From positions 21,810,370-21,874,369 of the forward strand of contig CM119270.1 of NCBI GenBank assembly GCA_051294375.1: a stretch of DNA of 64,000 nt, in the 5' to 3' direction. This document shows positions 1 through 10,195 of the stretch, in pieces. The notes beneath the pieces are model-generated. The model was not told where the DNA came from, searched no databases, and saw only the letters and a list, made by a program, of their open reading frames with translations. The DNA is from Paraspadella gotoi. Lineage: Eukaryota; Chaetognatha. A program made the translations under genes and the position numbers. How positions within the stretch are numbered: position 1 is the stretch's first letter; the number at the start of each line of letters is the position of its first letter.

Positions 1-879
1 AATATATTTCGGGCGACGACGAACATATCTTCACCTAAAATGACCCAAAAAAATATTAGAATTCATACAATTTATAAAATGCTTACAACCGCAATTATCG
101 ATCTGAATTCTTTTATATTATTTCTTCATTTGTTCAATTTTTATAATTTTTTTAGTATTAAACATTCGTTTTGATTCGTTTCTGACTCCGCGTTTTTGCT
201 GTTTTTTTTTCTGTTTTCTTGTTTTGTCTTAAATCAAGAAATTCGTGCGATGTCAACGGAGNNNNNNNNNNNNNNNNNNNNNNNNNGAGTGGAGAGAGGA
301 GAGGAGAGATGAGGACGAGGAGGAGAGGGAGCGAGGGAGAGTGGGAGAGTGGAGATGGAGAGGAAGAGTCAAAGCTGAAGTGGGGGTGGGCAAAAAGAGA
401 AATACGTTATTAACAACATTATACTTATTGAAATTTTTATAAGTTTCCAAATCACACAATAGTAGACAATTTAAAAAAAGGTTTTGTTAAAATTTCATCC
501 CACCACATTGTTAAAAAAACAATTTCTAAGGAAGTAGATAAATAAGACTGTGAGCAAAAAAAAAGAGAAATAGAGAGAGAGACGAATGTAAAAATAAGTT
601 AAGGGCTGCAGATCTGGGTAAGTTTTAACAAGAATGGTGATTCCAATGTGTTGCGCAGCAGTGACTTTATTTTCACGTGTATTTCCCTTTCATCACATGA
701 TATGACATGACATGACTAAAAACTTTTTTTGCCCTTGTATTTATGACATGCACTGCATCGAAATTCCGTCTTTTATTCCTTATAGTTTTAGGATTTCCTA
801 AAGGAGGCGCTAGCAGTCCCTTAGTCTTAACAAATGAGCAACCAACTATAGGAGAATTATATACATTTTTAACGTATGT
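1..879. other. AT-rich flank, no gene seen
   Basis: AT-rich sequence with homopolymer runs. A gap of exactly 25 N lies at 262-286 and is followed by a GA-rich tract to about 370. An open frame starting at 743 runs into the GACA-type repeat below and has no family resemblance, so it is not called. Confidence 0.5.
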
Positions 880-998
880 GGGACAGACAGACGGACAGAC
901 AGACGGACAGACCGACCCACAGACCTACCCACAGACCGACCCACAGACCGACCCACAGACCGACCCACAGACCAACCCACAGACCGACCAAAAAGTGT
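880..998 (+). repeat. GACA/GACC short tandem repeat
   Basis: The unit ggacagacagac is followed by about eight copies of a 12-bp unit (cccacagaccga) with small changes. Arrays of this kind often sit at the 3' tails of retroposed elements, but no element body is recognised upstream. Confidence 0.8.
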
Positions 999-1076
999 TT
1001 ATAGAGTTGCTCCGCGAGTAATCGCGTCACAACGAAAAATAAGGGGGAAAGAGGAGAGAGTGACGAAGAGTTACGG

Positions 1077-1137
1077 GTTCAGGAAGGGTTATGGGGTCTG
1101 GAAGGGTTATGGGGTCTGGAAGGGTTATGGGGTCAAG
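1077..1137 (+). repeat. 18-bp tandem repeat, three copies
   Basis: Three near-identical copies of ggttatggggtctggaag stand head to tail. The last copy diverges into a 'caaggggg' end. Confidence 0.75.
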
Positions 1138-1204
1138 GGGGCGAAGTCTCTAGGGACATTAGAATGACAACGCGCAGATTAATGTGTGGGTTTGGGTCAT
1201 CGAA

Positions 1205-1680
1205 AGAGAACCCAAGGTAGAAGGATGTGAAGAGGGGAAAAGGAGAGAGAAGAGGGGAGATAGGGAAGGAGAGAGAGAAGAGAGAAGAGAGTGAGAGATG
1301 AGGAGAGGGAGGAGAGGAAGGAGAGAGCGAGAAGAGAGAGAGAGAGGAGTGAGGAGGGGGAGATGAGGATGCTGAGTGAGAGATGGGAGAACTAAAGAAG
1401 AAGGAGAAAGGTAAAGAACGGAAAAGAAGAACGAAAGTAGTAACAAGGAAAAAGAAAGGTAAGAACAATAAAAATGGAATAGAACCAAAAAAAAAAAAAT
1501 TAAAATTATTGTGGGAAAGGGGAAGAAAAAGGAAGAAAGAAAGAAAAAAAAATAAGAAAAGAAAGGAAAAGGAGAAAGAAAGAGAAGAAAGGTTTTTAAA
1601 GACTATGAACAAAGGCCCCCCCCCCACAAAACGGAGAAGGAGAGAGGAAGAGAGGAGGAGAGAGGGGAGATTGGGAGGGT
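1205..1680. repeat. Purine-rich (GA) low-complexity tract
   Basis: The plus strand is almost pure A/G for about 470 bp, as gaga, aaagaa and ggaag runs, with an A12 run near 1490 and a C9 run at 1617. Open frames across it encode only Lys/Arg/Glu runs on one strand and Ser/Leu/Phe runs on the other. They are not genes. Confidence 0.8.
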
Positions 1681-2515
1681 TATTGAATGGGGAAAACAAA
1701 CACAACAATAATAACAACGACAACGACAAACCTGGAGAGGGAGTGACGAGGAGAGAAAAAACAGGGGGAAAACAAAAGAACACAAGAAGGCGGAAGGAAT
1801 TTAAGCGGAGAAGCAGAGGTAACTTGAAGTTATATAACTGAAGTTAATGGAAGTTATTAAACTGGAATGATAATGAAGTTATTAAAACTGAAGGTCAGAT
1901 AGTATTTATTTAAACTAAACGTGAATTATCGTTATTGAAGTCATTGAATTAATAAGAGTGGAAGGTCACCGAAAAGTTTCCCAAAATTAAAATATACATA
2001 CTTGGAACAGAAGGATATTAATTAATTAACTGACTGAATAACTGAATAATACGATTCAAGTAATTAAAGTTATGATTTATGAACAGAAGTACAAACTGCG
2101 TTTGAAAATGTAAATCTTTAGAGAACCAAGGAACCTAAACGCAGGTGGGGTGTGACACAATTTTCAAAAGTATTTCCGGTGAAATTATGCAAAAATAATA
2201 AATTAATTCACAAATTTTTGAGGAGGAAGAAAACCGCGCGGAATGATGAAATTAAAAAAAAAAAAGGACATCGGTTTTGAACGAAAAATTACATTTTTGT
2301 GGCGAAAATTAATACTTATAAACTTTTTTTTAAATATTTAAAAAAATATAGATCGACTTAAATTTCGTGGCGACTATTTCTTTTCTGTTCGAAAAACGAA
2401 AAATTATGATTCGGGTGAAACTGAGGTGAAGTTAATTTGACATTTTACTGCTTAGGAATTATTAGTCACAAATTATTTTAATATTTTGGCGGGAAAAATA
2501 GAAAAATTTGTTTTG
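1681..2515. other. AT-rich intergenic sequence
   Basis: Unique AT-rich sequence. No open frame, splice-bounded exon or repeat unit could be supported. Confidence 0.5.
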
Positions 2516-2764
2516 NNNNNNNNNNNNNNNNNNNNNNNNNNNNNNNNNNNNNNNNNNNNNNNNNNNNNNNNNNNNNNNNNNNNNNNNNNNNNNNNNNNNN
2601 NNNNNNNNNNNNNNNNNNNNNNNNNNNNNNNNNNNNNNNNNNNNNNNNNNNNNNNNNNNNNNNNNNNNNNNNNNNNNNNNNNNNNNNNNNNNNNNNNNNN
2701 NNNNNNNNNNNNNNNNNNNNNNNNNNNNNNNNNNNNNNNNNNNNNNNNNNNNNNNNNNNNNNNN
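2516..2764. other. Assembly gap, 249 N
   Basis: Run of unknown bases. The right flank is a short GA-rich stretch. Confidence 0.99.
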
Positions 2765-3613
2765 CAGGGGGGAGAGTGAAAGAGGAAAAAAAAGTTTTAA
2801 ATTGGATTTAGTTTTTAACCAAATTAAGGATTAATAATGTTTTAAAAAGAGCAAGAAAGGGTTTTCTGTCGTTAAGGAGATTTAAATACACTAAGTTCTA
2901 AGATTATTATTATATATCGTTTTAGGTTTTTGTCCCGTGAGCTTTCAGTCAAAAAAATTATAATCTTGAGTGTTTTGGGTTTGTACTCGAGTGTCGTGTG
3001 GGTGAGAGAGAGAGAGANNNNNNNNNNNNNNNNNNNNNNNNNNNNNNNNNNNNNNNNNNNNNNNNNNNNNNNNNNNNNNNNNNNNNNNNNNNNNNNNNNN
3101 NNNNNNNNNNNNNNNNNNNNNNNNNNNNNNNNNNNNNNNNNNNNNNNNNNNNNNNNNNNNNNNNNNNNNNNNNNNNNAGAATGCGGAAATGAGGGAAAAA
3201 AGTTCCGTTAAATGATTGACGAAAATTTGACGCGAGTAAATCTTTTTGTTAATTGTATATTGTAAACTTGTAAACTCAGTTCGGTTCTATAATTTAAATT
3301 AATGAAAAATATGTTACAATGTTGAAAGTTAAAATGTCTAACCATTAAAATTAAATATTCGCCGAATGTCTTTGTTTAAAAAAAAAGAAGTAAAACAGCT
3401 GAGCTGAATAATTACGAAAACTTTTTTTGAGTCTCTTACTTTCTCTTTTCTCAATTGTGCTTTTTTTTCTTTCTAATTGTTTCTTTTTTTTTTCAGTTTC
3501 GTCTGACCTTTTAAGGGAAAAAAAAAGAAAACTGGTGAGACCGACAAATAACCGAACAGAAAAAACCGACGAGCGGCCGACAAAAACATTAAAAGCGATA
3601 ATAAAATTAATTC
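2765..3613. other. AT-rich spacer containing a 160-N gap
   Basis: A 160-N gap at 3018-3177 opens directly in a GA dinucleotide tract, as expected where short-read assembly fails. The rest is AT-rich, with a small cluster of 'accgac' words at 3540-3590. No gene is seen. Confidence 0.6.
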
Positions 3614-4229
3614 NNNNNNNNNNNNNNNNNNNNNNNNNNNNNNNNNNNNNNNNNNNNNNNNNNNNNNNNNNNNNNNNNNNNNNNNNNNNNNNNNNNNNNN
3701 NNNNNNNNNNNNNNNNNNNNNNNNNNNNNNNNNNNNNNNNNNNNNNNNNNNNNNNNNNNNNNNNNNNNNNNNNNNNNNNNNNNNNNNNNNNNNNNNNNNN
3801 NNNNNNNNNNNNNNNNNNNNNNNNNNNNNNNNNNNNNNNNNNNNNNNNNNNNNNNNNNNNNNNNNNNNNNNNNNNNNNNNNNNNNNNNNNNNNNNNNNNN
3901 NNNNNNNNNNNNNNNNNNNNNNNNNNNNNNNNNNNNNNNNNNNNNNNNNNNNNNNNNNNNNNNNNNNNNNNNNNNNNNNNNNNNNNNNNNNNNNNNNNNN
4001 NNNNNNNNNNNNNNNNNNNNNNNNNNNNNNNNNNNNNNNNNNNNNNNNNNNNNNNNNNNNNNNNNNNNNNNNNNNNNNNNNNNNNNNNNNNNNNNNNNNN
4101 NNNNNNNNNNNNNNNNNNNNNNNNNNNNNNNNNNNNNNNNNNNNNNNNNNNNNNNNNNNNNNNNNNNNNNNNNNNNNNNNNNNNNNNNNNNNNNNNNNNN
4201 NNNNNNNNNNNNNNNNNNNNNNNNNNNNN
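3614..4229. other. Assembly gap, 616 N
   Basis: Run of unknown bases. The right flank resumes in (GA)n. Confidence 0.99.
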
Positions 4230-4471
4230 GAGAGAGAGACTGAGACGACAGATGAAAAGCAAACAGGACGAAGCGACTTTTGTAAATAGAAGACAAGAAA
4301 AAAAAGAAAAAAAAAGAAAAAAAGAAAAAACCCGCAGCCATAAAACGATTCTTCCATGAAGCGAATTTTTTCCATGAGAGGCTCGAACGTTCCGCCACAT
4401 TCACATATCCACTCTCTCTCTGTCGCATCCCATTCTACCCCTATGCCACCGCCAGGACTGTGGAAAATCGT

Positions 4472-4713
4472 AGACTACTATTCGGGTCCCCTCAGCAGCA
4501 CTTGAACGGGTCCTGGGCTAGGAACTAGGCTTGAGGGTTTCCGCGTCTCCAAGTCGGTCTACGGCCGTCCTCACGCTTCCCGCAGAATAGGTACAATTGG
4601 GGATCGATCCCGGAACCTAATGATCATGAGCTGACGGTATTAGTCAATAAGCCACCGGGTGTCGTGGTGAAAGACCGGGTTAACTTCTTCCAATGCTTGA
4701 CCTACAATCTACC
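4472..4713 (-). mobile_element. tRNA-derived SINE copy A
   Basis: This segment aligns along its length with 31158-31412 and with the two ends of the longer copy at 37550-38080. On the minus strand it carries a box-A-like word (TGGCTTATTGACT, from 4642-4654) and, about 30 nt further on, a box-B-like GGATCGATCC at 4601-4610. Between them is an anticodon-loop-like CTCATGA. Shared landmarks with the other copies are 'acggccgt(c/t)ctcacgcttcc' and 'gggttaac..ttccaatgc'. The tRNA origin is inferred from these boxes. The family name is unknown to me. Confidence 0.65.
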
Positions 4714-4714
4714 T

Positions 4715-4975
4715 TTCTTGCACCCTTCTCTGTTCACTCTTCCTCTCTTGCACCCTTTTCTGTTCACTCTTCCTTTCTTGCACCCTTTTCCGTTCACTCT
4801 TCCTCTCTTGTACCCTTCTCTGTTCACTCTGTCTCTCTTGCACCCTTCTCTGTTCACTCTGTCTCTCTTCCACCCTTCTCTGTTCACTCTGTCTCTCTTG
4901 CACCTTTCTCTGTTCACTCTGTCTCTCCTGAACCCTTCTCTGTTCACTCTGTCTCTCTTGCACCTTTCTCTCTTT
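4715..4975 (+). repeat. 30-bp minisatellite, about nine copies
   Basis: The head-to-tail unit is cacccttctctgttcactct followed by gtctctcttg, with one to three changes per copy. Because 30 is a multiple of 3, all frames stay open and yield artificial Leu/Ser/Thr repeat peptides. These should not be called genes. Confidence 0.9.
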
Positions 4976-5224
4976 CCCTTTCCACCCTTTAATCTTTCAG
5001 TCTTCTTCATCACCCACTGGACCTTCTCTGTCTCACTCTCACCCCCTTGCACTCCTCTCTTTACCCCATCGACACCCCCACTCCCCCTTTCCCTCCCCGC
5101 ACGAGGGGATACGAGGCGCGTGCGAGTTTCGTCTCGTCGTTGTTGTTGTCGTTGTTGTCGTCGGTTGTATCGACGGATGCATGGATTCGATTCGATTCGC
5201 ATTTTCCCGCGATTGAGGTGAGGA

Positions 5225-5665
5225 TTGGTGAGGTTTAATAAGGGTCGGGTCAGGTCAACAGAGGTCGGGTGGGGTCAAGTAAGGTCGGGTTAAGTCAACC
5301 AAGGGCTGGTGAGGTTTAATAACGGTCGTGTCAGCGTCAACAGAGTCGGGTGGGGTCAAGTAAGGTCGGGTTACAGTCAACCAAGGTACTGGTGAGGTTT
5401 AATAAGGTCGGGTCATGGTCAAAGAGGTCGGGTGGGGTCAAGTAGTCGGGTTGGTGTAAGTAATCAACCAAGGGCTGATGTGAGGTGATTTAATAAGGAG
5501 TCGGCGTTCACGTCAACAGAGGTCGGTGGGGTCAATTAAGGTCGGGTTAGGTCGACCAAGGTATGGTGAGGTTTAATTAGGGTCGGGTCAATTCAACTGA
5601 GTTCGGGTGGGGTAAATTAAGGTCGCTTATGGTTAAAAATGGTCAAATAAGGTCGATTATGTGCC
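5225..5665 (+). repeat. ~80-90-bp degenerate tandem repeat
   Basis: About five copies of a unit built from ggtcgggtcaggtcaacaga, ggtcgggtggggtcaagtaa and ggttaagtcaaccaagg, separated by 'ggtgaggtttaataa'. Small indels differ in each copy. The composition (GGTCGGGT) is unlike the flanks. Confidence 0.8.
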
Positions 5666-5680
5666 ACAAACCAACATAGT

Positions 5681-5760
5681 CCTTTCAAAGCCAGGGTCAA
5701 AATATCTTATTAATATTTAATGAATCAATAATTTTGATATTGGTTTGACGAATTTCAAGA
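5681..5760 (+). repeat. Dispersed repeat core, copy 1
   Basis: The core 'tcaaagccagggtcaaaata', then 'taatatttaatgaatcaata' and 'attttgatattggtttgacg', matches sequences at 7362, 18288, 24521 and, inverted, about 23590. It is the most diverged of the set. It may be the conserved end of a short interspersed element. Confidence 0.55.
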
Positions 5761-6060
5761 GGCCAAAAAAAGTTGGCCTCTGGTTTTCCTCCGCCATTTT
5801 GGCCTTTAGTCGGCCTCCAGTCTCCGCCACTCGGCCTTCAGTCCTTCGTTGCCCCCAAAAATAACCTAAAGTTGTTGTCGTCGTTTTTCCCCGAAGGCGG
5901 AGAACGATCGATCATTTCTTAGAAATCGTTTTCCCTTCTAAAAATAGACGCAATATAAATCCCGACGACGACTTTTTTTTCGGTGAGATGAAGAAGAGTC
6001 ACAGTCTCTCGTTTTATTTACTCTTTCACGCTCTCTCGCTCTCACTAACGCTTCACGGGC
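5761..6060 (+). promoter_or_regulatory. GC-rich promoter-like patch (weak)
   Basis: A locally GC-rich patch in AT-rich surroundings, with short 'ggcctccagtc/ggccttcagtc' repeats. It contains a YY1-like word (CCGCCATTTTGG) near 5791 and a MEF2-like word (CTAAAAATAG) at 5938-5947. No supported gene starts downstream; a (TC)n tract follows. This is a motif match only. Confidence 0.15.
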
Positions 6061-6071
6061 ATTGGGACCCC

Positions 6072-6360
<289 letters not shown>

Positions 6361-6472
6361 CGTATACGCGATGTGGCGTTAACTCTTGATGTGACGTTAG
6401 GGACTCACGAGAGAAGAAGAGACTTGGGTGAACGAAAAATCATTACTTCGCCAGAAAAAATGGTGAGGGACG

Positions 6473-6565
6473 AGAGTGTGGGTAAAAGTGTGGGTGAAAG
6501 TGTGGGTGAAAGTGTGAGTGAGAGTGTGGACATAGTGTGGGTAAAAAAGTGGGTGAGGGTGTGGG
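6473..6565 (+). repeat. 12-bp minisatellite (GTGTGGGTGAAA)
   Basis: About seven copies of gtgtgggtgaaa with a/g changes. Confidence 0.8.
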
Positions 6566-7361
6566 GATTAGAGTAATGTAAAAATAATAAAATTTCCTAT
6601 AATCAAAATTAAGAACATGAAATTGAAAATCAAAATCAAAAAGTTGATACAAGAAAGTATAATTCTTTTTTTTTTAAATTTTTTAATAAGTTTATCAAAA
6701 ATTTAGAGAACTATATTTGAGATACCGATATTTAATTTCCAGCTTAAAAAATAGTTTGTTTGAAATTTTAATAACCTACTTATATATTTTCTTCGATCAA
6801 CTTACACATAAAATTAGCTGACTGTGTTATTATATTAATAATAAAAGAAAAAAATACGGATTAGTATTTTTTATAAAATAAAATATAATTGGTAAATTTT
6901 GATTCCAAAGTTTCACTTCATCCTAGTGGGAATGTGGGTCTAAGGGTTTGAGTGAATAAGTTCCTAGTTTATTGGGAATTCGATGGTTTTAACGGGGCTT
7001 CTGTTGACGCTCGCGGTGGCCGGAATGACAGCTGGTAATAATATGACGAGTGGGATGAGAGCCGGAGATACGGCGTTGGCAAAGAAAAGGGAACTTTATG
7101 TCACTATTGTTAACTGTCTCTCTATTTTGATAACATACAATTCCATAGTAATACCACATAAATTACGAAAAATGATTTGTTATCGACTTTTCAAACTTTT
7201 CAACTTTGAATATACATTTGTTTAGATATCATTGATTGATTGATCTCCTGCGATGAAATATTTATAAATAAACTAATAATTGAAAATCACATTGTATTTT
7301 GTTGCTGGGCGGAGTACAATAAAATATTCCCCGATCTGATACCACCAAAGTACCCAATCCT
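6566..7361. other. AT-rich spacer with one weak exon-like patch
   Basis: Mostly AT-rich. A GC-balanced island at about 6975-7085 is open on both strands. The plus frame begins ATG at 6983 and reads a hydrophobic stretch (TGLLLTLAVAGMTAG). The minus frame also reads hydrophobic. With no splice logic or family match, it is left uncalled. Confidence 0.3.
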
Positions 7362-7436
7362 GTTCAAAGTCAGGGGCAAGATAGCTTATTTATTAAATGA
7401 ATGGATAATTTTTATATTGGTTGTACCAATTTCATT
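7362..7436 (+). repeat. Dispersed repeat core, copy 2
   Basis: Reads gttcaaagtcaggggcaaga, then 'tagcttatttattaaatgaa' and 'tttttatattggttgtacca'. This is the best-preserved copy and the reference for the family seen at 5681, 18288, 23590 and 24521. Confidence 0.65.
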
Positions 7437-8189
7437 AAATAAATCAGCCCTGTTCATTTGTTTTCTTTGTCTGTATAAAGCGCTGCAGTGAGACAGCATA
7501 AAACAAAGTTAATCTTTTGTTTGAATCACAAGAAAAGAAAATAACAGTAGTAAAAATATAACAACTAAACATTGTTTATTAAACAAGTATTTATTTTGTT
7601 ATTCTTCCAGCCAAATTTCTTCAAAATTTCGAAATGAATGTAATTTTTTTTTTAAATTCTATTTCGAAAAGTTTGAAAATAAATTATCAATTGTCTATAA
7701 ATTATAACCGAGCACGAACATATGTTCCAATTTAATTTTTTGTAATCTTATTGCTAATAATTTTTAAACAAACTTACCGACTTTTCGGTTTCTTTCCGTT
7801 AGCTAATTTTAAATAGTTGTAAAAGAATAACAGAATAACTATCACCAACTCTAAAATTAGAAGTTATAAAACCGAGACCTTATATCTGAACTCGGCCTTA
7901 GAATCCAATACAATCTATATTCTCCGTTTTTAATTGCGTTCTTGTCATCGTCATCGTCTTCATTCTCATCATCGTCATCATCTAACCGACGGGCGCGACG
8001 ACAAGCGTCTCTGCCCGCCACATTTACCCGCCAAATTGAACAGAATAAACTTAAAACCTAAGAAAGGAAGACGCCGACAGGGGAAACGGCGATGCAGCGC
8101 CGAAGCGGGCAGCGGCGGCGACGCAGCGGGGCAGAGAGTGGCAGCTCGAAGCTGCTGCAGCCAACCACAACCGAAGTGCAGAGAAAGAG
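7437..8189. other. Upstream flank of the H2A.Z gene
   Basis: AT-rich to about 7930, then GC-rich from about 7980 (gacgggcgcgacgacaagcg) to 8180. The GC-rich part probably belongs to the H2A.Z promoter or an upstream 5' UTR exon. Open frames here are compositional. Confidence 0.4.
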
Positions 8190-8194
8190 ATAAG

Positions 8195-8236
<42 letters not shown>

Positions 8237-8362
8237 AGAAATGATTGCACTGTCTCGCTCTCGCTCTGTCTCGCTGCTGCTTCCTCTGCGCTCTCGAAGC
8301 GTGGGTTATCATCGTATTCGTGTCGGATCTCTCTCTCTCTCTCTCTCCCTCTTTCTCTCTCT
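8190..8362 (+). promoter_or_regulatory. H2A.Z promoter region with GA and CT tracts
   Basis: A (GA)n tract at about 8200-8233 and a (CT)n tract at about 8330-8362 lie 150-320 bp upstream of the H2A.Z start codon. Between them is CG-containing sequence. GAGA/CTCT clusters are typical of arthropod promoters bound by GAGA factor. That binding is inference here; the tracts themselves are plain. No TATA box is evident at a convincing distance. Confidence 0.4.
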
Positions 8363-8510
8363 GTCTTCGTTTAACTCGAATTCCAACGGTCGCTTTTATT
8401 TCTCCGTCAGCCATTGTCCATTCTCGAATCTTCTTTCAACACCTGCTCATTATTTTTCTCCTTTTTTTAAGCGTCAAAAACTTACCTTTTATAACTTACC
8501 AAAACTCACG

Positions 8511-9627
8511 ATGGCCGGAGGAAAGGCTGGTAAGGATTCTGGGAAGATGAAGGCGAAGGCGGTGTCGAGGTCGGCCAAGTCTGGCCTCCAATTCCCCGTC
8601 GGCCGAATTCACCGACATCTCAAATCTCGGACGACGTCTCACGGACGCATTGGGGCCACGGCCGCCGTCTACAGGTAACATCCAAGTGACGAACATTTTT
8701 AGCGAGAGTAAAATTATTATGATGTTGCTTGTTGTTAGAACCAAAGCTATAATTTACTTAGCTATAACTTAGTTTAATATTAATATTTTGAAGCGCTCTA
8801 ACTACTACTATTTACATTATTAATATAAATAAAAGCCTAAATCTGTGGCGCAATTTGAAAAAATGGTATTTAATTTGCCTAATTCTTGTCTAATGCTGAC
8901 TATTTATCTAACTATGATTCGTGTATTAAAGAATTAATTTACTTGTCATTTAAAGTATTATTTAAAAAAGTGAGATTAGTTTTCCATTTTGATTTTTTAA
9001 ACAATTATTGTTCTTCGAACTTTTGCTTTGGTTTTGGCAGTTATATTTCAATTAATTAATTAATTAACAAACCGACGATAACTGACTTTTACCGTCCGAT
9101 TAGTCTGCATTAAACATTTAGTTAGCTAATTCAAATTTACTCTAACTATTACCATTACTCCTTAGCGCGGCCATTTTGGAGTACCTTACGGCTGAAGTCC
9201 TTGAGTTGGCGGGTAACGCGTCAAAGGATCTCAAAGTCAAACGTATCACGCCGAGGCATCTGCAGCTCGCCATCCGTGGCGACGAGGTCAGTCATTAGTC
9301 ATTAGTAAATTCTCTCATTAAAATTAGTTTATGAAAGTTTTTTTTCCTTTTTTAATGCAATGTATGTTAAACTAGGATGGTTTATAAAATATTCTTTACT
9401 TATTTCGAGTTTTAAATTAAGGACAGCTCAAAAGAAAATATTTTGAATTATTTATAACGAATTATTTTTATCAAGAACAACAATTCATACTTTTTTATTT
9501 ACTTTATTAAATTTCTAAGGAATTGGACAGCCTGATTAAGGCTACGATCGCTGGCGGCGGCGTGATTCCTCATATTCACAAATCACTCATCGGCAAAAAG
9601 ACGGGACCCGAGCACGGACCCATGTAG
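8511..9627 (+). CDS. H2A.Z: Histone H2A variant H2A.Z (H2Av), three exons
   Basis: Replacement histone that substitutes for H2A in nucleosomes at promoters and regulatory chromatin. Exons are 8511-8674, 9166-9286 and 9520-9627, with GT-AG introns at 8675-9165 and 9287-9519. They join in frame to 130 residues. Diagnostic features: N-tail [11 protein letters not shown]; the histone-fold start [21 protein letters not shown] (residues 26-46); the L1-loop/TTSHGR signature of H2A.Z rather than canonical H2A; the acidic-patch residues E60, E65, E68, D94, E95 and E96; and the H2A.Z docking tail [16 protein letters not shown] (107-122). The C-terminus (TGPEHGPM) differs from the GQQKTV-type vertebrate tail. 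Introns, and the absence of a histone 3' stem-loop after the stop, agree with a polyadenylated, replication-independent histone. The ATG sits in context cacgATGG. Confidence 0.97.
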
Positions 9628-10013
9628 GTCCGTCCTCTGAACCAGGACTCCCTAAAAAAAAAACTTTGATATATATCGTATGTCCTAGTGTATATTTCCT
9701 GTAAGGGACTCGTTATCATTAGGGGAAACATAAACCACCTGAAATCTTCTTCATTCAATGTCAAGACTTAGATTTCTCTCACGATTGGTTTTTCATCTTG
9801 TATCATAAACGTTAAAAAACATTTCTTTTTATTATCGTTCATCTTTTTCCCTCCTCTCACGGTGCATTCCTCCGTTGTTAAAACTTGCTGTTATATAGCG
9901 AGAAATTCTGTTTTATAACAAAACAAAATATATTCTCTTGTTTTTGCGTCGTAATCCAATTTGTTGTCTTAAGACGCTAGTTATAATTATTCGTTTTGGT
10001 GTCTTGAGTTGAA
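9628..10013 (+). other. H2A.Z 3' flank and upstream region of the hnRNP M gene
   Basis: No AATAAA is present. The best poly(A) candidate is AATATA at 9927-9932, followed by T/G-rich sequence. No canonical histone stem-loop is visible. The second half must hold the promoter or 5' UTR of the next gene, since the two coding regions are only 568 bp apart. Confidence 0.4.
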
Positions 10014-10101
10014 GTATGAAACATAAAAAAAAAAATCCCGCAAAAATGAGACACTTCATTTGCTATTTCCAAATTTACAAATTTGCATTTTTTTTTAGCA
10101 G
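10014..10101 (+). other. Possible 5' UTR intron of the hnRNP M gene
   Basis: A donor-like gtatga at 10014 pairs with a strong acceptor, a T-run followed by tttagcag, ending at 10101. Removing it deletes the upstream in-frame ATGs at 10016 and 10046 and leaves ATG 10196 as the first start. This is inference from splice-site appearance only. Confidence 0.35.
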
Positions 10102-10195
10102 TGAAAACGATATATTAGCTTTGGTCTTATCCAAACTTTTGAAAATTGTTATAAAAAAAAGATATTTCGACGGAAAAAAAAAATTTGAAAAAAAA

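Noticed and set aside
743-1021. 92-codon frame with Gln-Thr-Asp-Pro repeats
   Set aside because: Its second half is the 12-bp GACC repeat, and its first half has no recognisable protein similarity.
4664-5221. 185-codon Leu/Ser repeat frame
   Set aside because: It is a product of a 30-bp minisatellite that keeps all frames open.
8241-8678. Longer plus-strand frame running into the H2A.Z first exon
   Set aside because: The part upstream of 8511 is (CT)n-derived. Known H2A.Z proteins begin at the MAGGKAGK start.
10016-10195. 60-codon N-terminal extension of the hnRNP M frame
   Set aside because: It is Lys/Phe low complexity in A/T-rich DNA, unlike the family N-terminus, and contains a strong splice acceptor ending at 10101.
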